A stretch of 6,949 nucleotides of DNA from Chthoniobacterales bacterium. Its GTDB lineage: Bacteria; Verrucomicrobiota; Verrucomicrobiia; Chthoniobacterales; UBA10450. The stretch lies in NCBI GenBank assembly GCA_013697365.1, contig JACCXA010000222.1, positions 1 to 6,949 of the forward strand. The letters are read 5' to 3'. Both the position numbers and the translations under genes were made by a program. The notes below the pieces were generated by a model. That model ran no database searches and had not been told where the DNA came from. It saw only the letters and a list, made by a program, of their open reading frames with translations. Positions 4,896 through 6,949 of this stretch are shown piece after piece. Every line of letters starts with the position of its first letter. The first letter of the stretch is position 1.

Positions 4896-6949
4896 GAATC
4901 CCGCGATGCGGTTGCCTTCTTTTTCCGGGTGCGCGCCGGGACCTTGGCAGTCGTGACGGTCCGCTCACTCCGCGGGACTTCCACCTGCCGTTTCTTCCAG
5001 GATTCGTGACGCGCTTTCGCCTGCGAGCCCGCGGTCAAACAGAGGAGCTTGGTCGCGCGGCCTTCCACTTCGAAGTCATCACCGGAGGCGTATCTCGCGC
5101 CATCCTGCACGAACCCCTCTTCGGCCACGGTGTCCAGCACCAGCCGCCATTCCAGATGTTCCTCGCCCGGCAGGACAAACGGAATGGTTTCGTGATGCGC
5201 ATTGATCAGGAGGAGAAAGGTTTGATCCCGAATAGGTTCACCTTCAAAGCTCAGCACATCGATCGTATCGCCGCTCAGGAGCATTCCCAGGCAGCGCCCG
5301 AAAGGCGACGACCATTCCTCGTCGCTCATCTCGTTGCCGCCTGGGTTGAACCACATCACATCCTTGATCTCGGAACCGCGAATCCGCCGGCCCTGGAAGA
5401 ATTTTGGCCGCCGGAAGACCGGATGTTCGTGGCGGAACTGGATCAGCTTCTTCGTGAACTCGAGCAGCCGCGTCCCGCCTTCGTCATACTTCCATTTCAA
5501 CCAGCTCAGCTCGTTATCCTGGCAATAGGCGTTGTTGTTGCCGTTCTGGGTGCGGCCCCATTCGTCGCCCGCGCAGATCATGGGAACCCCTTGGGAGAGG
5601 AGAAGCGTCGTCAACAAGTTACGCCGTTGCCGCCTCCGCAGCGCGCTCACGTCCGGGTCATCCGTCGGGCCTTCTACGCCATGGTTCCAGGAGTGATTGT
5701 TGTTGTCGCCGTCGTTGTTGTTCTCGCCGTTGGCTTCGTTGTGCTTGTCGTTGTAGCTGACGAGATCGTTCAGCGTGAAGCCGTCGTGGGCGGTGACGAA
5801 GTTGATGCTTGCATACGGGCGCCGGCCGTTGTGTTGATACAAATCAGGGCTGCCCGTGAGCCGATAGGCGATCTCGCCCATGCGGCCCTCGTCACCTTTC
5901 CAAAAGCTGCGGACAGCGTCGCGATACTTCCCGTTCCATTCAGCCCAAAGCACCGGAAAATTCCCCACCTGATAGCCGCCTGCGCCTACGTCCCAGGGCT
6001 CCGCGATTAGCTTCGTCTGCGAGAGGACAGGATCCTGGTGAATAATTTCAAAGAAGGCGTGGAGCTTGTTCACGCCCTGGTGGTCGCGCGCGAGCGTCGA
6101 CGCGAGGTCGAAGCGAAAACCATCGACATGCATGTCGTTGACCCAGTAGCGCAGGCTGTCCATGACGAGTTGGAGTGTGCGCGAATGCAACAGGTTGAAG
6201 GTGTTCCCGGTGCCGGTGAAATCCATGTAAAAACGCGGATCTTCCGGAGAGAGCCGGTAGTAGGCCGCATTATCAACGCCGCGAAAACTGAGCGTGGGCC
6301 CCAGGTGGCTCCCTTCTCCGGTGTGATTGTAGACGACGTCGAGGATTACTTCGATGCCGGCCGCGTGGAGGTTTCGCACCATGCCTTTGAACTCGGAGAC
6401 CTGGCCACCGAGGGCGCCGGTGCTTGAATATTTTGCCTCGGGCGCAAAGAATCCGATGGAGTTGTAGCCCCAGTAATTCGTCAGTCCCTTGTCGACCAGG
6501 GCCTTGTCATTGACGAACGAATGGACCGGGAGCAACTCGACCGCGCTCACGCCCAGCTCTGTCAGATATTTGATGGCCGCTGCGCTCCCGAGTCCGGCGT
6601 AGGTCCCGCGCAACTCCTCCGGCACTCCGGGACACAAGTGCGTGAAACCCTTCACGTGCACTTCATAGATGATCGACTGATTCAGGGGCCGGCCGATGCG
6701 CTTCTCGGTGCCCCAATCGAATGAATTATCAATCACGGCCGCCTTTGGCATCCCCCACGCGTCATCACGAAAATCGCGCGTCAAATCCCCGGCCTCCGCT
6801 CCGACGACATAGCCGGACATCTCGTCCGCCCAATTGATCTGCCCGGCGATGGCTTTGGCATACGGGTCGATCAGCAGCTTGGAACTATTGAAGCGCATCC
6901 CGCGTTCCGGATCGTACGGGCCGTAGACGCGATAGCCGTAGAGTTGGCC
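4892..6949 (-). CDS. glgX: Glycogen debranching enzyme GlgX (GH13 isoamylase type), 5' end outside window
   Basis: GlgX hydrolyses alpha-1,6 branch points in limit dextrins left by glycogen phosphorylase, in the cytoplasm. The frame stays open to the right edge: the 17 residues before the first internal ATG (6898) read GQLYGYRVYGPYDPERG, the conserved end of the N-terminal CBM48 domain. The gene is therefore truncated by the window, not started at 6898. Compared with E. coli GlgX, about 70 residues are missing. Of 685 visible residues, the GH13 barrel shows NYWGYN, region I DVVYNH (204-209), the nucleophile in DGFRFDLAS (D281), the acid/base in LIAEPWD (E317), the transition-state aspartate in TAHDGF (D389), and the GlgX-typical KHNEANGE and NNAYCQDNELSW. 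A beta-sandwich C-terminal domain follows. The last about 45 residues are a lysine/arginine-rich tail (SWKKRQ, RTRKKKATASRDS) absent from E. coli GlgX. Its stop overlaps the GTG of the HAD gene. The promoter is not in the window. Confidence 0.95.
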   Translation of the reverse strand, partial: GQLYGYRVYGPYDPERGMRFNSSKLLIDPYAKAIAGQINWADEMSGYVVGAEAGDLTRDFRDDAWGMPKAAVIDNSFDWGTEKRIGRPLNQSIIYEVHVKGFTHLCPGVPEELRGTYAGLGSAAAIKYLTELGVSAVELLPVHSFVNDKALVDKGLTNYWGYNSIGFFAPEAKYSSTGALGGQVSEFKGMVRNLHAAGIEVILDVVYNHTGEGSHLGPTLSFRGVDNAAYYRLSPEDPRFYMDFTGTGNTFNLLHSRTLQLVMDSLRYWVNDMHVDGFRFDLASTLARDHQGVNKLHAFFEIIHQDPVLSQTKLIAEPWDVGAGGYQVGNFPVLWAEWNGKYRDAVRSFWKGDEGRMGEIAYRLTGSPDLYQHNGRRPYASINFVTAHDGFTLNDLVSYNDKHNEANGENNNDGDNNNHSWNHGVEGPTDDPDVSALRRRQRRNLLTTLLLSQGVPMICAGDEWGRTQNGNNNAYCQDNELSWLKWKYDEGGTRLLEFTKKLIQFRHEHPVFRRPKFFQGRRIRGSEIKDVMWFNPGGNEMSDEEWSSPFGRCLGMLLSGDTIDVLSFEGEPIRDQTFLLLINAHHETIPFVLPGEEHLEWRLVLDTVAEEGFVQDGARYASGDDFEVEGRATKLLCLTAGSQAKARHESWKKRQVEVPRSERTVTTAKVPARTRKKKATASRDS

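Noticed and set aside
4380..5009. 209-codon + strand open frame opposite the HAD gene and the end of glgX
   Set aside because: It is an antisense shadow in GC-rich coding sequence; the - strand has all the HAD motifs.
5690..5760. GTT/GTC-rich simple repeat-like stretch
   Set aside because: On the - strand it encodes the asparagine/aspartate-rich loop found in GlgX proteins in general (E. coli has a similar NGEENRDGTNNN). It is not a separate repeat element.
5006..6010. 334-codon open frame on the + strand, opposite glgX, with a valine-rich stretch
   Set aside because: It mirrors glgX. The valine-rich part is the complement of the asparagine-rich KHNEANGE...NNN segment that is conserved in GlgX. 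It shows no domain of its own.

Overview
The window is dense bacterial coding sequence, GC-rich (by eye about 60%), with no mobile element, RNA gene or CRISPR array that I can see. The two MacB/FtsX-type permeases of the 'ADOP' class (acidobacterial duplicated orphan permease) suggest Acidobacteriota, Verrucomicrobiota or a similar soil lineage. This is an inference from gene class, not a phylogenetic placement.

Left part (1-3027, + strand): the 3' end of one ADOP permease gene is followed 17 bases later by a complete 875-residue paralogue with its own Shine-Dalgarno. The visible end of the first copy aligns without gaps to residues 750-875 of the second, except for one missing base near 236-238. 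That loss shifts the frame and ends translation early at 353 instead of 382. No ATPase gene lies beside them in this window.

Right part (3048-6949, - strand, converging on the permeases with a 20-base gap): transcription runs from the right edge through glgX (glycogen debranching enzyme, N-terminus outside the window), a HAD phosphatase/mutase-like gene (GTGA overlap with glgX), a 130-base spacer, a host-attachment/baeRF-like protein, and a short ribosome hibernation factor fused to a C-terminal cold-shock domain. The order glycogen breakdown, sugar-phosphate HAD enzyme, release-factor-like protein, ribosome hibernation factor suggests a reserve-use or dormancy theme. That link is an inference from position only.

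I found no convincing new system. The points most worth a second look are the frameshift in the first permease, the HPF-cold-shock fusion next to a baeRF-like protein, and the linkage of both to glycogen metabolism.
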